Under the pieces are notes generated by a model. That model ran no database searches, was not told the DNA's origin, and saw nothing but the letters and a program-made list of their open reading frames with translations. From Pseudovibrio japonicus (GTDB lineage Bacteria > Pseudomonadota > Alphaproteobacteria > Rhizobiales > Stappiaceae): DNA of 64,000 nucleotides. Each line of letters begins with the position of its first letter. Position 1 is the stretch's first letter. Positions 54,354-63,196 of the stretch are shown piece after piece. Made by a program: the position numbers and the translations under genes. The stretch is from the NCBI RefSeq assembly GCF_014651595.1, contig NZ_BMXE01000001.1, positions 682,001 to 746,000 of the forward strand, in the 5' to 3' direction.

Positions 54354-55190
54354 TCACGCGCGCCCTTTCCTGCGGCTTGCCATCACGTAGACTGTAGCAG
54401 CAATTATGGTAATTGCTACAAAGAGAACACCGATGACATTGATGACAGGGGAAATGCCAAAGCGCATGCGGGAGCCAATTTCTGTGACAAGGGTCCAGCT
54501 TGGACCAATGGCAAAGAAGGTGGTGTTGTAGTTCTCAATGGACTGCAAGAAAGCGATTGCAGCCGCTGTGAGAATGGTTGGCATGAGGAATGGTAGGGTG
54601 ATCCGGCGGAACACGAGGAAGGATGAGGCACCCAGATCGAGCGCAGCTTCTTCCTGTACAATATCCTGACGCTGCAAGCGTGCCATGAACATGAGCATGC
54701 AATAGGACGCGATGAAGCTTGACTGGGCGATGGTTGCGGTCAGCAGCCCGCCCTCTACGCCAAAGGCATCGCGCCAAAAGATGAGTGTGGTTGCACCCAG
54801 CACGATGCCCGGTGTGAGCATGGGGGAAACAAGCACGGTATACAGGAACGTGGTGGCCTGAGACTGCAAGCGTGTGAGCAGCAAGGCACCGGCCAGCCCA
54901 AGCGGGATTGAGATGACAATGACGCCCAGCGCAATAATGAGAGAGTGAATTAACCCATCAATAAAACGCTGATCCTGCGGCAAAGCGCGGAACCATTCCA
55001 GCGTGAAGCCCTGCCAGTCGATAACCGAAGGCGTTGGCGATGCGTTGAACGCGGCCACCACCATAAAGATCATTGGCAGGAACATATAGGCGAAGAAAAT
55101 CAGCAGATAGCCATTGAGGATCGCAGCGGCCCAATCGATGGGAGATTTTCTCTGTGCAGTCTCGGTGTGGTTTGCGAGTGTTGCTGTCAT
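54354..55190 (-). CDS. ABC transporter permease, PotC-like
   Basis: 278 residues from ATG 55190, whose ATGA overlaps the stop of the preceding permease gene. Six transmembrane helices; EAA-loop EEAALDLGASSFLVFRRITL in the cytoplasmic coupling helix. Belongs to the spermidine/putrescine-type importer of this locus (binding protein 57787, ATPase 56523, permeases here and at 55187). Substrate could be a polyamine, but the class also carries other cationic or thiamin-type solutes. Confidence 0.92.
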   Translation of the reverse strand: MTATLANHTETAQRKSPIDWAAAILNGYLLIFFAYMFLPMIFMVVAAFNASPTPSVIDWQGFTLEWFRALPQDQRFIDGLIHSLIIALGVIVISIPLGLAGALLLTRLQSQATTFLYTVLVSPMLTPGIVLGATTLIFWRDAFGVEGGLLTATIAQSSFIASYCMLMFMARLQRQDIVQEEAALDLGASSFLVFRRITLPFLMPTILTAAAIAFLQSIENYNTTFFAIGPSWTLVTEIGSRMRFGISPVINVIGVLFVAITIIAATVYVMASRRKGRA

Positions 55191-56530
55191 TTGGCGATGT
55201 CCCGAATACCGACGCGGAAGACCCACATATTGAACATAATAAAGATGATACAGGCCACCAGAAGGGCCAGTGAGTAGGCTGCGCCCTGGTTCCAGTTATC
55301 CGCCTCAAAGAAGCGGCGATAGATCACCTGAGAGAACCAGTCGGGGTGCAGGCCACGCCCCACGGTGCTTGGCACCGCGATGGAACCTGCGGAAAGCATG
55401 AAGGTCATGATGGCACCCACGGCGATGCCGGGCTTGGCGTGCGGGAGAACCACGCGCCAGTGAATACGCCAGGTGGATGCACCCAGATCCTTCGCCGCTT
55501 CGATCTGGTTTTTATCCAGCGTATCAATGGTGTTGTAGATCGGGAAGACCATGAAGAGCACGTAGGCGTAGACCATCACCGTGAACACCGCGCCGTTGGA
55601 GGCCACGAAGCGGAATCCTTCGCCAGCTTCCATATTGATGATGCCGAGCAAATCAAGGAAACCGTTCAAGATCCCCTGTTTTTCCAGGATCATGATCCAT
55701 GAGAAAATTCTGAGCAGCTCGTTGATTGCATAGGGGATCAACAGACCCAGCATAAGGATCGCGACTTTGTTGCCGTTGGTGGTGGTTGCGACCGCGTAGG
55801 CCACCGGATAACACAACGCAAACGCCAGAATAGTGACGCAGAGCGCGTAGCCGATGGTGGCAAGGAAGACCTGAAGGTGCACAGAACTCATCATGGTGAA
55901 GTTCTTGAGCGAGTAGGACTTATCTACTCCGACCGTGTCTGAAGTGGCCTGTTCTTCAGCTTCCAGCGTGGCGATCCGTTCTTCCAGTTCGCCCTTTTCT
56001 GACAACAGAGGGGTTTCTTCAGCCTCGATTTCCGCAAGGGTGCGGCTTACTGTGTTTGCGCTTCCTGCGGAGGGAGCTCCAAACGGGTTGAGGTCAGATC
56101 TGTCATTGGCCTGCGGGGCGGGTGACGCAGCAAACGGGTTAAGGTCTGAAGAGCCGCCAGATGGTGCTGGTGCAGGTTCGGCGAACGGATTGAGGCCAGA
56201 GGAGCCGCCAGAAGGTGCTGGTGTGGGTGCAGCGAACGGATTGAGCGAGGACGCCCCGTCCTGCTGGCCTGCTGAAGATGTGCCCGCGATCAGATCGTCT
56301 TTTTCTGCCTGCAGTTCATCCAGTCTTATGTTGATCTGGAATACTTGCTCATAGGCGCGATCGATCTCCACCGCCAATGTTGCAGCTGCGCCGCCTCTGT
56401 CTTCAAAGGTGAAGGCACGGTCGATCATGGACAGCTGAGGCAATACAATCAGCACAACAATCCAGATTGCGGTCAGGCCCAAAAAGATGGAGGTCAGGCC
56501 CTTTCCATAGCTCTTGATCAGACTATTCAC
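55187..56530 (-). CDS. ABC transporter permease, PotB-like, with NPF-repeat/coiled-coil insertion
   Basis: 447 residues against about 290-310 in E. coli PotB. TM1 at about 13-32, then an inserted periplasmic segment (33-215): helix with IDRAYEQVFQINIRLDELQA, then four copies of a roughly 17-residue unit (S-x-LNPFA-x-P-x-PAPSGGS; about 95-152), then a Glu-rich coiled coil (162-200, RTLAEIEAEETPLLSEKGEL). The permease core (220-447) has the EAA loop EAAKDLGASTWRIHWRVVLP. Nothing in the PotB family needs this insertion. Stop overlaps the next permease start. Confidence 0.92.
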   Translation of the reverse strand: MNSLIKSYGKGLTSIFLGLTAIWIVVLIVLPQLSMIDRAFTFEDRGGAAATLAVEIDRAYEQVFQINIRLDELQAEKDDLIAGTSSAGQQDGASSLNPFAAPTPAPSGGSSGLNPFAEPAPAPSGGSSDLNPFAASPAPQANDRSDLNPFGAPSAGSANTVSRTLAEIEAEETPLLSEKGELEERIATLEAEEQATSDTVGVDKSYSLKNFTMMSSVHLQVFLATIGYALCVTILAFALCYPVAYAVATTTNGNKVAILMLGLLIPYAINELLRIFSWIMILEKQGILNGFLDLLGIINMEAGEGFRFVASNGAVFTVMVYAYVLFMVFPIYNTIDTLDKNQIEAAKDLGASTWRIHWRVVLPHAKPGIAVGAIMTFMLSAGSIAVPSTVGRGLHPDWFSQVIYRRFFEADNWNQGAAYSLALLVACIIFIMFNMWVFRVGIRDIAK

Positions 56531-57608
56531 TGGCCAGCTCTCCCGGACGCATCACAACAGCGTCTTGCGCGGCAAACCAGAGTTTCTGGTCGGCGCCCAA
56601 TGGTTGATGGGTCTGCTCCACATTAGTTACGTGGATGGCGATGGACTGGTCCCCTGCCCGCATGTGCAGATTTACAAAGGGGCCTTCCATATCGCGGCGT
56701 TCCAGAACTGCGGACAGACCGTTTTGCTGGCCCTGCTTTTCTTCAAGGGACATGCGTTCAGGACGGACAAAGAGGATCGCCTCCTCCCCCTCGTTCAGGC
56801 CGTGTGCGTTCTGGCCGAACAGTTTGCCCTGAGATGTCTCCAAAATGGCGTAGCCGTTTTCTTTGCCAACGACCTTGCCTTTGAAGATGTTCTGCTCGCC
56901 AACAAAGCTCGCTACAAACGGTGTTTTGGGATGAGCGTAGATCTCATCGGAGGTGGCGACCTGTTCCACCACGCCCTTGTTCATGACGGCCACACGATCA
57001 GACATGGTCAGCGCTTCGCCCTGATCGTGGGTGATGTAGATGAAGGTGACGCCGGTTTTGCGCTGCAGGTCTTTCAGCTCGGCGCGCATGTGCTGGCGCA
57101 GCTTCAAATCGAGCGCGGAAAGTGGTTCATCCAGCAGGAGCACGGAGGGCTCAACTGCAAGGGCGCGGGCGATGGCGACGCGTTGGCGCTGTCCGCCTGA
57201 TAAGGCTGTCGGCAGTTTATCACCCTGCCCGTCCAGTGCGACCAGATCCAGAAGCTCCTCGGCCTTCTGATGGCGGACTTTTTTGGAGATGCCGCGCGCT
57301 TCCAGACCGAAGGCGATGTTGTCGCGCACGCTCATAAGCGGGAACAGCGCAAGGTTCTGGAAGATCAGCGCGGTTGGTCTGGCGTTGGCACGAATGCCGG
57401 ACATGTCCTTATCACCAATGACCACGCGTCCGTGGGTGGGATTGAGGAACCCCGAGATCATGCGCAAGATGGTTGTTTTTCCGCAGCCGGATGGACCGAG
57501 GATAGAGAAAAACTCACCAGCGTTGATCTTGAGGTCAGTGGGCCGCACAGCGACAAAGTCGCCAAAACTCATGGAGAGGTTTTCGAGGATTACATCATTG
57601 CCACGCAT
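56523..57608 (-). CDS. ABC transporter ATP-binding protein, PotA-like
   Basis: 361 residues. Walker A GPSGCGKTT, signature LSGGQRQRVAIARALA, Walker B VLLLDEPLSALD, H-loop YITHDQGEALTMSD, and a C-terminal TOBE domain (about 275-355). Energises the polyamine-type importer. Its end overlaps the PotB-like permease start by 8 bases. Separated from the binding-protein gene by a strong palindrome (57748-57775). Confidence 0.93.
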   Translation of the reverse strand: MRGNDVILENLSMSFGDFVAVRPTDLKINAGEFFSILGPSGCGKTTILRMISGFLNPTHGRVVIGDKDMSGIRANARPTALIFQNLALFPLMSVRDNIAFGLEARGISKKVRHQKAEELLDLVALDGQGDKLPTALSGGQRQRVAIARALAVEPSVLLLDEPLSALDLKLRQHMRAELKDLQRKTGVTFIYITHDQGEALTMSDRVAVMNKGVVEQVATSDEIYAHPKTPFVASFVGEQNIFKGKVVGKENGYAILETSQGKLFGQNAHGLNEGEEAILFVRPERMSLEEKQGQQNGLSAVLERRDMEGPFVNLHMRAGDQSIAIHVTNVEQTHQPLGADQKLWFAAQDAVVMRPGELASE

Positions 57609-57747
57609 GAAATGCCTATTGTTCTGATTTCAATATTCAGGGGCTGGACCGTCGTTGGTTTCCAGATGCCCGTTGCCTTTTTAGGAGCGCAACTCCTGCT
57701 CAGCAAAGCAGTTTTTTATTTTTTGAGAGAGCTTCGCGAGCTGAAAT

Positions 57748-57775
57748 GCAAAGCGCGGCATGTGCCGCGCTTTGC
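57748..57775 (-). repeat. Strong palindrome between binding protein and ATPase genes
   Basis: GCAAAGCGCGGCA-TG-TGCCGCGCTTTGC: 13-bp perfect arms around a 2-base centre. It lies 12 bases after the binding protein stop; no T-run follows directly, so it is more likely a stabilising or attenuating hairpin giving more binding protein than transporter. Confidence 0.75.
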
Positions 57776-57786
57776 TGCCACCGCAC

Positions 57787-58914
57787 TTAGGCGTTGGTGA
57801 TCCGTTCAACGTATTCCTGACGCAGCGTAGCAAACCACGGCGTATCAGCGGGGTACCACCACAGATTGGCAAGAGTATCGTCGTTATAGATTTCGAGGAA
57901 CTGGTTCTTGTAGGTTTCGCCCGCATGGTTTGCAGCCCCGACAACCGCCGAGTTGTAGCCGGTGTTTGCGCTGAACATACCTGCCATTTGCGGATCAAGC
58001 ATGGCATTGATGAACGCGTAGGCCTGCTGAGTGTTTTCCGCACCGCTTGGAATACCAATGGAATCCATCCAGGTCATGCCGCCTTCTTTTGGCATGCGGT
58101 ATTTCCACTTTGGATCTTCACGGCTGAGCAGAAGACCGGTTGTATCCCAGGACTGGCCGACGCTCGCACCGGCCTGTTTGAAGGCGTTGGTGGCTTCGGT
58201 GCCGTTGTTCCAGAACGCAGCGATGTTTTGCTTGTGCTCAATGATGAAGTTGGCAATCTGGCCCCAGATGCGGTGCGCATCTTCTTCTGACTTATAAACA
58301 TCGAGCATGCGGTTGGCCTGAAGGGCGCCAGTGGTTTCCAAATACAGGCCCACACCGATCATGCCAGATTTTTGGCGGAAGGTGGCCTTGCCAACTGCGT
58401 CCGGTGTCCAGAGCGAGCCGTAGGATACCTCGTCATCTGCCAGTGGGAATACGGAGCTGTCGAAGGTGATTGCCTCTGTGCCCCAGTCGAATGGCAGCAG
58501 CATGCGGCGGCCGCGGTAGGTGCCGCCCAGTCTTACACTGTCGCGCATCATGGATGGAACAATCGCGCTCACATTGAGGCGGCTCTCATCCAGTGGCGCC
58601 AGCAGGTCTTCACCGTAGTAGTTGGTGCCATTGGTGATGGACGGGAAGATAACGTCGAAGCCTTTGCCGCCAGCAGCTTTGAGCTTCTGCTCTGCTTCAT
58701 CATTGGAGCCGAAGGTGGACAGGTTGATCTTGATACCGGTGTCACCTTCAAACTTGGTGATCATGTTTTCCTGAATGTAATCGCCCCACGCGAATACATT
58801 CACCTGACCTGACGATGCGAGTGCATCGGAAGCTTTCAAGATTGCAGGAGCAGCAACGGCTGCGGCAGAGGCAGCAGCGGTGCCTTTAAGTACTGAACGA
58901 CGTGTAATAGACAT
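57787..58914 (-). CDS. ABC transporter substrate-binding protein, PotD-like, with Tat signal
   Basis: 375 residues. Tat signal peptide (MSITRRSVLKGTAAASAAAV, cleavage near residue 34), unusual for the family, where Sec signals are common. Periplasmic binding-protein fold: NVFAWGDYIQENMITKFEGD, VIFPSITNGTNYYGEDLLAP, LLPFDWGTEAITFDSSVFPL and WMDSIGIPSGAENTQQAYAF. First gene of the importer; binds a polyamine or similar solute. GAGGG before the ATG. Confidence 0.92.
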   Translation of the reverse strand: MSITRRSVLKGTAAASAAAVAAPAILKASDALASSGQVNVFAWGDYIQENMITKFEGDTGIKINLSTFGSNDEAEQKLKAAGGKGFDVIFPSITNGTNYYGEDLLAPLDESRLNVSAIVPSMMRDSVRLGGTYRGRRMLLPFDWGTEAITFDSSVFPLADDEVSYGSLWTPDAVGKATFRQKSGMIGVGLYLETTGALQANRMLDVYKSEEDAHRIWGQIANFIIEHKQNIAAFWNNGTEATNAFKQAGASVGQSWDTTGLLLSREDPKWKYRMPKEGGMTWMDSIGIPSGAENTQQAYAFINAMLDPQMAGMFSANTGYNSAVVGAANHAGETYKNQFLEIYNDDTLANLWWYPADTPWFATLRQEYVERITNA

Positions 58915-59160
58915 TAACGGGCCCTCAAGAGACTAAGAATACTTAGATAGTAACCGACTTGCAGCAAAGAGATTCGGTACTACTCCGGTACCATCACCAG
59001 AGCGGTTAACCGCAGCCTGTGACAGCGCCATGACAAGTTATATTTGTTAACCTATAAAGCGTAGCTCATTCTTAGCGAGCTGCGCAATATTAGATTTTAA
59101 CTTCTCTAATTAAAACAAATAATTTTAAGTAATTTCAATATATTATTTGATTGAAGACGC
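58915..59160. other. Intergenic region downstream of the metal importer
   Basis: About 245 bases, AT-rich at 59030-59150, no ORF. It must contain the promoter of the PotD-like operon, which starts at 58914. Confidence 0.55.
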
Positions 59161-59192
59161 AAAAAGGGAGCACCTTTTCTGGTACTCCCTTG
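59161..59192 (-). terminator. Terminator of the metal ABC importer operon
   Basis: On the minus strand AAGGGAGTACC-AGAAAA-GGTGCTCCCTTTTTG: stem with one mismatch and a T-run, 24 bases after the last permease stop. Confidence 0.88.
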
Positions 59193-59215
59193 CAATAACA
59201 AACGTTTACTCCGCC

Positions 59216-60157
59216 TCAAGCGACAGCATGTTTCTTTTGCCGTCGCCGCCGCATGATCACGCCGTAATGGGGGGCAAACAGCATGGCCAGCAGCTGCTGC
59301 AGACCGGCAACCACAGCAATCATACCCGCAGCCGAGACGGAGAATTCATAGCCCAGCAGGCCGGGGCCGAACGCTGCCAAAAGGTAGCCAAACAGGCCCG
59401 CTGACAGAGAGGCGATGCCGGACAGGACGAGCTGGACCTTAAGGTTGTCGGTCAGCATACGGGCAGTGGCAGCGGGGCAGATGAACATGGCAATCACAAG
59501 GATTGAGCCAACTGCACTGAAGGCAGCAACCGCAGCTACGGCAACCATCACAATGAGTGCCAGACCAAGCCACTTTGGAGAGAAGCCAAGGCTTGCGGAG
59601 AGCAGCGGGTCAAAGCTGGAGATTTTCAGTTCTTTAAAGAACAGCACGATGAACGCGATGATCAGCAGGTTAACCACAAACAGCTGCTGTATGCTTTCCG
59701 GCAGGGTGGAAAGAGCCTGCCAGTTCCACAGGTCGGAAAGGGAGTAAGCATCCAGCCAGATGGCACTTTCCAGATTGCCGTAAAGGGCGTGTTCCACATC
59801 CAAGTGGACGCCAGCGGTGCCGGTGCGTTCCAGAATGACAACACCTGCGGCAAACATGGTGGTGAAGACCACGCCCATCGCAGCACCGGGCTCCACATTG
59901 CCGACGCGGCGGATCAACTCAATCAGCAGTACAGCAAAGATAGCGGCGGCCCCTGCCCCGAGCATCATCGCCCAGGAGCCAGTGCTGTGGGAGAACAGGA
60001 AGCCAAGCACAATACCGGGCAGAACCACATGGGAGATTGCATCGCCCATTAGCGCTTGTTTGCGCAGAACAAGGAAGTTGCCGAGCAAGCCGCAGGCAAG
60101 AGCTGCCAGTGAGCCAAGCAGAATGCTGGGGAGGTCAAATTGCAGGAAGATATCCAT
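59216..60157 (-). CDS. Metal ABC transporter permease (SitD/TroD-type)
   Basis: 313 residues with about eight helices, ending in a His/Arg-rich tail. ABC-3 family: GLLGNFLVLRKQALMGDAIS, GLGKWLG-like LGFSPKWLGLALIVMVAVAA, GSILVIAMFICPAATARML. Transports Mn2+, Zn2+ or Fe2+. Its ATG overlaps the stop of the preceding permease in a TGATG. Last gene of a four-gene unit. Confidence 0.9.
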   Translation of the reverse strand: MDIFLQFDLPSILLGSLAALACGLLGNFLVLRKQALMGDAISHVVLPGIVLGFLFSHSTGSWAMMLGAGAAAIFAVLLIELIRRVGNVEPGAAMGVVFTTMFAAGVVILERTGTAGVHLDVEHALYGNLESAIWLDAYSLSDLWNWQALSTLPESIQQLFVVNLLIIAFIVLFFKELKISSFDPLLSASLGFSPKWLGLALIVMVAVAAVAAFSAVGSILVIAMFICPAATARMLTDNLKVQLVLSGIASLSAGLFGYLLAAFGPGLLGYEFSVSAAGMIAVVAGLQQLLAMLFAPHYGVIMRRRRQKKHAVA

Positions 60158-61392
60158 CAGTTTGTTCCTCCGTTGCCCGTTTCATCCGTGCGCGCAAATT
60201 GCGGACAGAGTTCTTGCTCCAGTACTTTGACGGTATCTGCCGGAAGGACTTCACCAATTGGCTTTAAAGACCAGTCTGTCAGTGCGTGAGACTCTTCAGG
60301 ATGCATTTCGCGGTAGAGGTTCCATAGTTTCTGGTCGCGCTCGATAAGACGTGCTTCTGACTGACCTTTCACAGTGGGCTGGCCGTCGCCGCTCATGAAA
60401 CCACCGCGCCGTAGGATAGAGCGGGTGAGCGGTTCCAGAACGGGCTCTTCGTGCGCAATGGCAAGCAGGCCTTGTCGCAGGTGGACGATGCGTTGGAAGC
60501 GGTAGTGCTTGAGCGCTGCGGCCAGAATGCCCCGAACCGGTGATATAAGCAGGGAAACCACGAAGAAGCCGAAGAGCACCAGCACAATCAAACCGCCTGT
60601 AGGCATGTTCGGGGCGCTGGCTGACAGAGCAGCTCCGATATAACTTCCCGAAGCCCCGATTCCTGCTGCGATTGCGACCAGTACGGGTACGCGATCTGTC
60701 CAGAAACGGGCGGCCACAGGCGGGATAATCGCCAAAGCGATAATAAGAACAAGACCGACAGTTTTCAGGCCAATCACCACGATGCCAAGCAGAAGCAGGA
60801 GCAGTGTGCGGTCCAGCCAACGTACATTGTACCCGCTGGCGGCGGCAAAAGCCTCGTCGAAGCACAACAGGGAGAACTCTTTCATGCGCAGCACCACAGC
60901 GAAGCCGACAAGAGCTGCGGCCACGGCGATGGTCAGCGCTTCAGACCTGAGCATACCGGAGGTCGCGCCAAGCAGGAAGCCTTCCAGCCCCGCCTGTCCG
61001 GTCAAAGACAAGGACTGAATGACGGTCAACAACACCATCCCGACTGCAAAGAACGTCGATAACACCGTGCCAATGGCAGCATCTTCTGTCAGGCGGGTGT
61101 GGGCTTTGATCCAATCGACCGCCAGAACACCAATGCCAGCGGACAGGGCCGCACCGAACAGGAGAACAGGCAAAGAGCGGCCAGCATCAAAGTAAATCTG
61201 CGCAATGATAAATGCGAGGGCGACACCGGGAAGGGTTGCGTGACTGACGGCGTCCGAGATCAGTGTTCGTTTTCGCAAGAGAACAAAAACGCCGATTGCG
61301 CCGCTGGCCGCGCCCAGAAGGGCTGCACCGATGCAGACCAGTGCGGTGTTGTAGCCTGCGGACAGAGTAAGGGCGGCAAAGAACTGTTCCAT
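60157..61392 (-). CDS. Metal ABC transporter permease (SitC/TroC-type) with C-terminal winged-helix domain
   Basis: 411 residues; an ordinary permease of this family has about 290. Residues 1-280 are an ABC-3 permease (VLLRKRTLISDAVSHATLPG, GFDEAFAAASGYNVRWLDR-like CFDEAFAAASGYNVRWL). Residues about 290-411 look like the C-terminal part of an iron-dependent repressor of the DtxR/MntR type (RQGLLAIAHEEPVLEPLTRS, LWNLYREMHPEESHALTDWS). TroC-type fusions are known. It could sense the metal in the cytoplasm and shut the channel; inference. AAGG before the ATG, 9 bases after the ATPase stop. Confidence 0.88.
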   Translation of the reverse strand: MEQFFAALTLSAGYNTALVCIGAALLGAASGAIGVFVLLRKRTLISDAVSHATLPGVALAFIIAQIYFDAGRSLPVLLFGAALSAGIGVLAVDWIKAHTRLTEDAAIGTVLSTFFAVGMVLLTVIQSLSLTGQAGLEGFLLGATSGMLRSEALTIAVAAALVGFAVVLRMKEFSLLCFDEAFAAASGYNVRWLDRTLLLLLLGIVVIGLKTVGLVLIIALAIIPPVAARFWTDRVPVLVAIAAGIGASGSYIGAALSASAPNMPTGGLIVLVLFGFFVVSLLISPVRGILAAALKHYRFQRIVHLRQGLLAIAHEEPVLEPLTRSILRRGGFMSGDGQPTVKGQSEARLIERDQKLWNLYREMHPEESHALTDWSLKPIGEVLPADTVKVLEQELCPQFARTDETGNGGTN

Positions 61393-61401
61393 GAGTTAGC
61401 C

Positions 61402-62226
61402 TTACGCGCCTGAGGCCTGAGAGAGGCCATCCAGCTGTGTGCTGGCGAGGCGTCCGCCATAGGCTTTTTGCAGGTTCTCAGAGGTAAAGGTGGTTTCGAC
61501 TGGACCATCTGCCACATGCTGACCGTTGAGCAGCAAGATGTGGGAGTAATAGTCACGCACCGTTTCAAGGTCATGGTGGACCACAAGAACGGTCCGACCC
61601 TCGGCCACCAGTTGGCGAAGCACCGTCACGATGGCCTTTTCCGTTGCCGCATCCACACCAGCGAACGGCTCGTCCATAAGATAGACTTCCGCATTTTGCG
61701 CCAGTGCTCTTGCAAGGAACACGCGCTGCTGCTGGCCGCCGGAAAGCTGGCCGATCTGCCGGTTAGCAAAATCCTGCATGCCAACGGATTTCAGGCAGTC
61801 CAGCGCGGTTTGGCGATGTTTGCGTGATGGCCAGCGAAACCATCCGATCTGGCCATAAAGGCCCATCAGTACGACATCAATTGCGGTCGCAGGGAAGTCC
61901 CAGTCGACTGCCGAGCGCTGCGGCACATAGGCGATGCGTTTAAGCCCCTTTTCGATCGGGTCGCCAAAGATTCTGGTTTCGCCAGAAAGTTTGGGGATCA
62001 GACCAAGAGCCGCTTTCAGGAAGGTGGATTTGCCTGCCCCATTGGGCCCGATTATGGCTGTGAGGCAACCTTTCGGGGCGGAGTAGGACACGCCCCAGAG
62101 CACGGGTTTATGGTGGTAGGCGACCGTCATGCCCTGCACGGTGAAGGGCAGATCGGCAGGGCTTACGCTCTTTGTGGCATCGGTGTCGTGCAACAGGTGC
62201 AGACCAGAGGGGCTTCTATCGTGCAT
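61402..62226 (-). CDS. Metal ABC transporter ATP-binding protein (TroB/SitB-type)
   Basis: 274 residues from ATG 62226, one base after the stop of the binding-protein gene. Walker A GPNGAGKST, signature [16 protein letters not shown], Walker B YLMDEPFAGVDAA, and the H-loop VLVVHHDLETVRDYY. Energises import of Mn2+, Zn2+ or Fe2+ with the two permeases encoded downstream. An upstream in-frame ATG at 62289 would overlap the binding protein. Confidence 0.92.
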   Translation of the reverse strand: MHDRSPSGLHLLHDTDATKSVSPADLPFTVQGMTVAYHHKPVLWGVSYSAPKGCLTAIIGPNGAGKSTFLKAALGLIPKLSGETRIFGDPIEKGLKRIAYVPQRSAVDWDFPATAIDVVLMGLYGQIGWFRWPSRKHRQTALDCLKSVGMQDFANRQIGQLSGGQQQRVFLARALAQNAEVYLMDEPFAGVDAATEKAIVTVLRQLVAEGRTVLVVHHDLETVRDYYSHILLLNGQHVADGPVETTFTSENLQKAYGGRLASTQLDGLSQASGA

Positions 62227-62227
62227 C

Positions 62228-63196
62228 TTAGTGACCTGCTCCAAGTTTGCCTTGCATGCCCTGCGCGGGGGCATCTCCGCCCAGCGCACGCGCGATTGAC
62301 GTCATGTTATGGTCGATCATACCTATATACGTACCTTCATAGGTATCGGACTGACCCATCGCATCTGAGAAGAGCTCGCCGCCGACCTCTACTTTGTGAC
62401 CTTTGGCCGCTGCACCTTCAACCAGCGCACGCACATTGCGCTCTGATACTGACGATTCTACGAAGACGGCTGTGACTTTTCTGTCCACGAGAAGGTCAAC
62501 CAGCGTTTCGATGCGTTGGAGGCCCGCTTCAGAGTTGGTCGAGATTCCCTGAATGCCAACAACCTCCAGATCAAAATCACGTCCCAGATAGGTGAATGCA
62601 TCGTGCGCGGTTACCAATACACGGTGCTCCTGCGGAACGGTTTGCAGAACCGTGTCGCCATACTCCGCCAGTTTTTCCATCTCTAGCTCGTAAGCGGCGG
62701 CGTTATCGCGGTACTCCTGCTCATTTTCTGGATCAATGGACACGAGAGCTTCAGTCACGCCATCCACTGCGCCTTTCCATAGGGTTGGGCTCATCCAGAC
62801 GTGTGGGTCATAGCGGCCTGAATAGGCGGTTGAGCCTTCCAGTTTCGCGGAATCGATGGATTCCCCGACAAAGAAGACGGGTTTGCGCTCTTGCAACTTC
62901 AGCAGCAGATCTTCCATCTGCGCTTCCAGAAACAAGCCATTTGCAAAAATCGCATCTGCTCGACCCAGCTTTACAACGTCAGAGCGGGTCTGGCGGTAGG
63001 AGTGCGGATCGATGCCGGTTCCCATGAGCGCTTCAACGGTGACATTATCACCGCCAACCGCGCGCACCGCATCGGCGACCATGCCGACCGTGGCAACTGT
63101 GTTAATCGGGGTTTTGGCAAGCGCTGTGGGCACGAGGGCAAAGCCTGCGAAAATCATTGTTATCACTGCAAATATAATTGCCTTTAAGTCGCGCAT
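62228..63196 (-). CDS. Metal ABC transporter substrate-binding protein (TroA/SitA-type)
   Basis: 322 residues. Signal peptide 1-27 (IIFAVITMIFAGFALVPTALA). Cluster A-I binding protein with metal ligands His65 (GIDPHSY), His132 (DPHVWMSP), His198 (TAHDAFTY) and Asp295 (IGMIDHNM). The His in the third place is as in TroA; MntA/PsaA has Glu there. There is no His-rich loop as in ZnuA. Mn2+ or Zn2+ are both possible. Expressed from a region with a Fur/Mur-like box (63361-63383). Confidence 0.92.
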   Translation of the reverse strand: MRDLKAIIFAVITMIFAGFALVPTALAKTPINTVATVGMVADAVRAVGGDNVTVEALMGTGIDPHSYRQTRSDVVKLGRADAIFANGLFLEAQMEDLLLKLQERKPVFFVGESIDSAKLEGSTAYSGRYDPHVWMSPTLWKGAVDGVTEALVSIDPENEQEYRDNAAAYELEMEKLAEYGDTVLQTVPQEHRVLVTAHDAFTYLGRDFDLEVVGIQGISTNSEAGLQRIETLVDLLVDRKVTAVFVESSVSERNVRALVEGAAAKGHKVEVGGELFSDAMGQSDTYEGTYIGMIDHNMTSIARALGGDAPAQGMQGKLGAGH

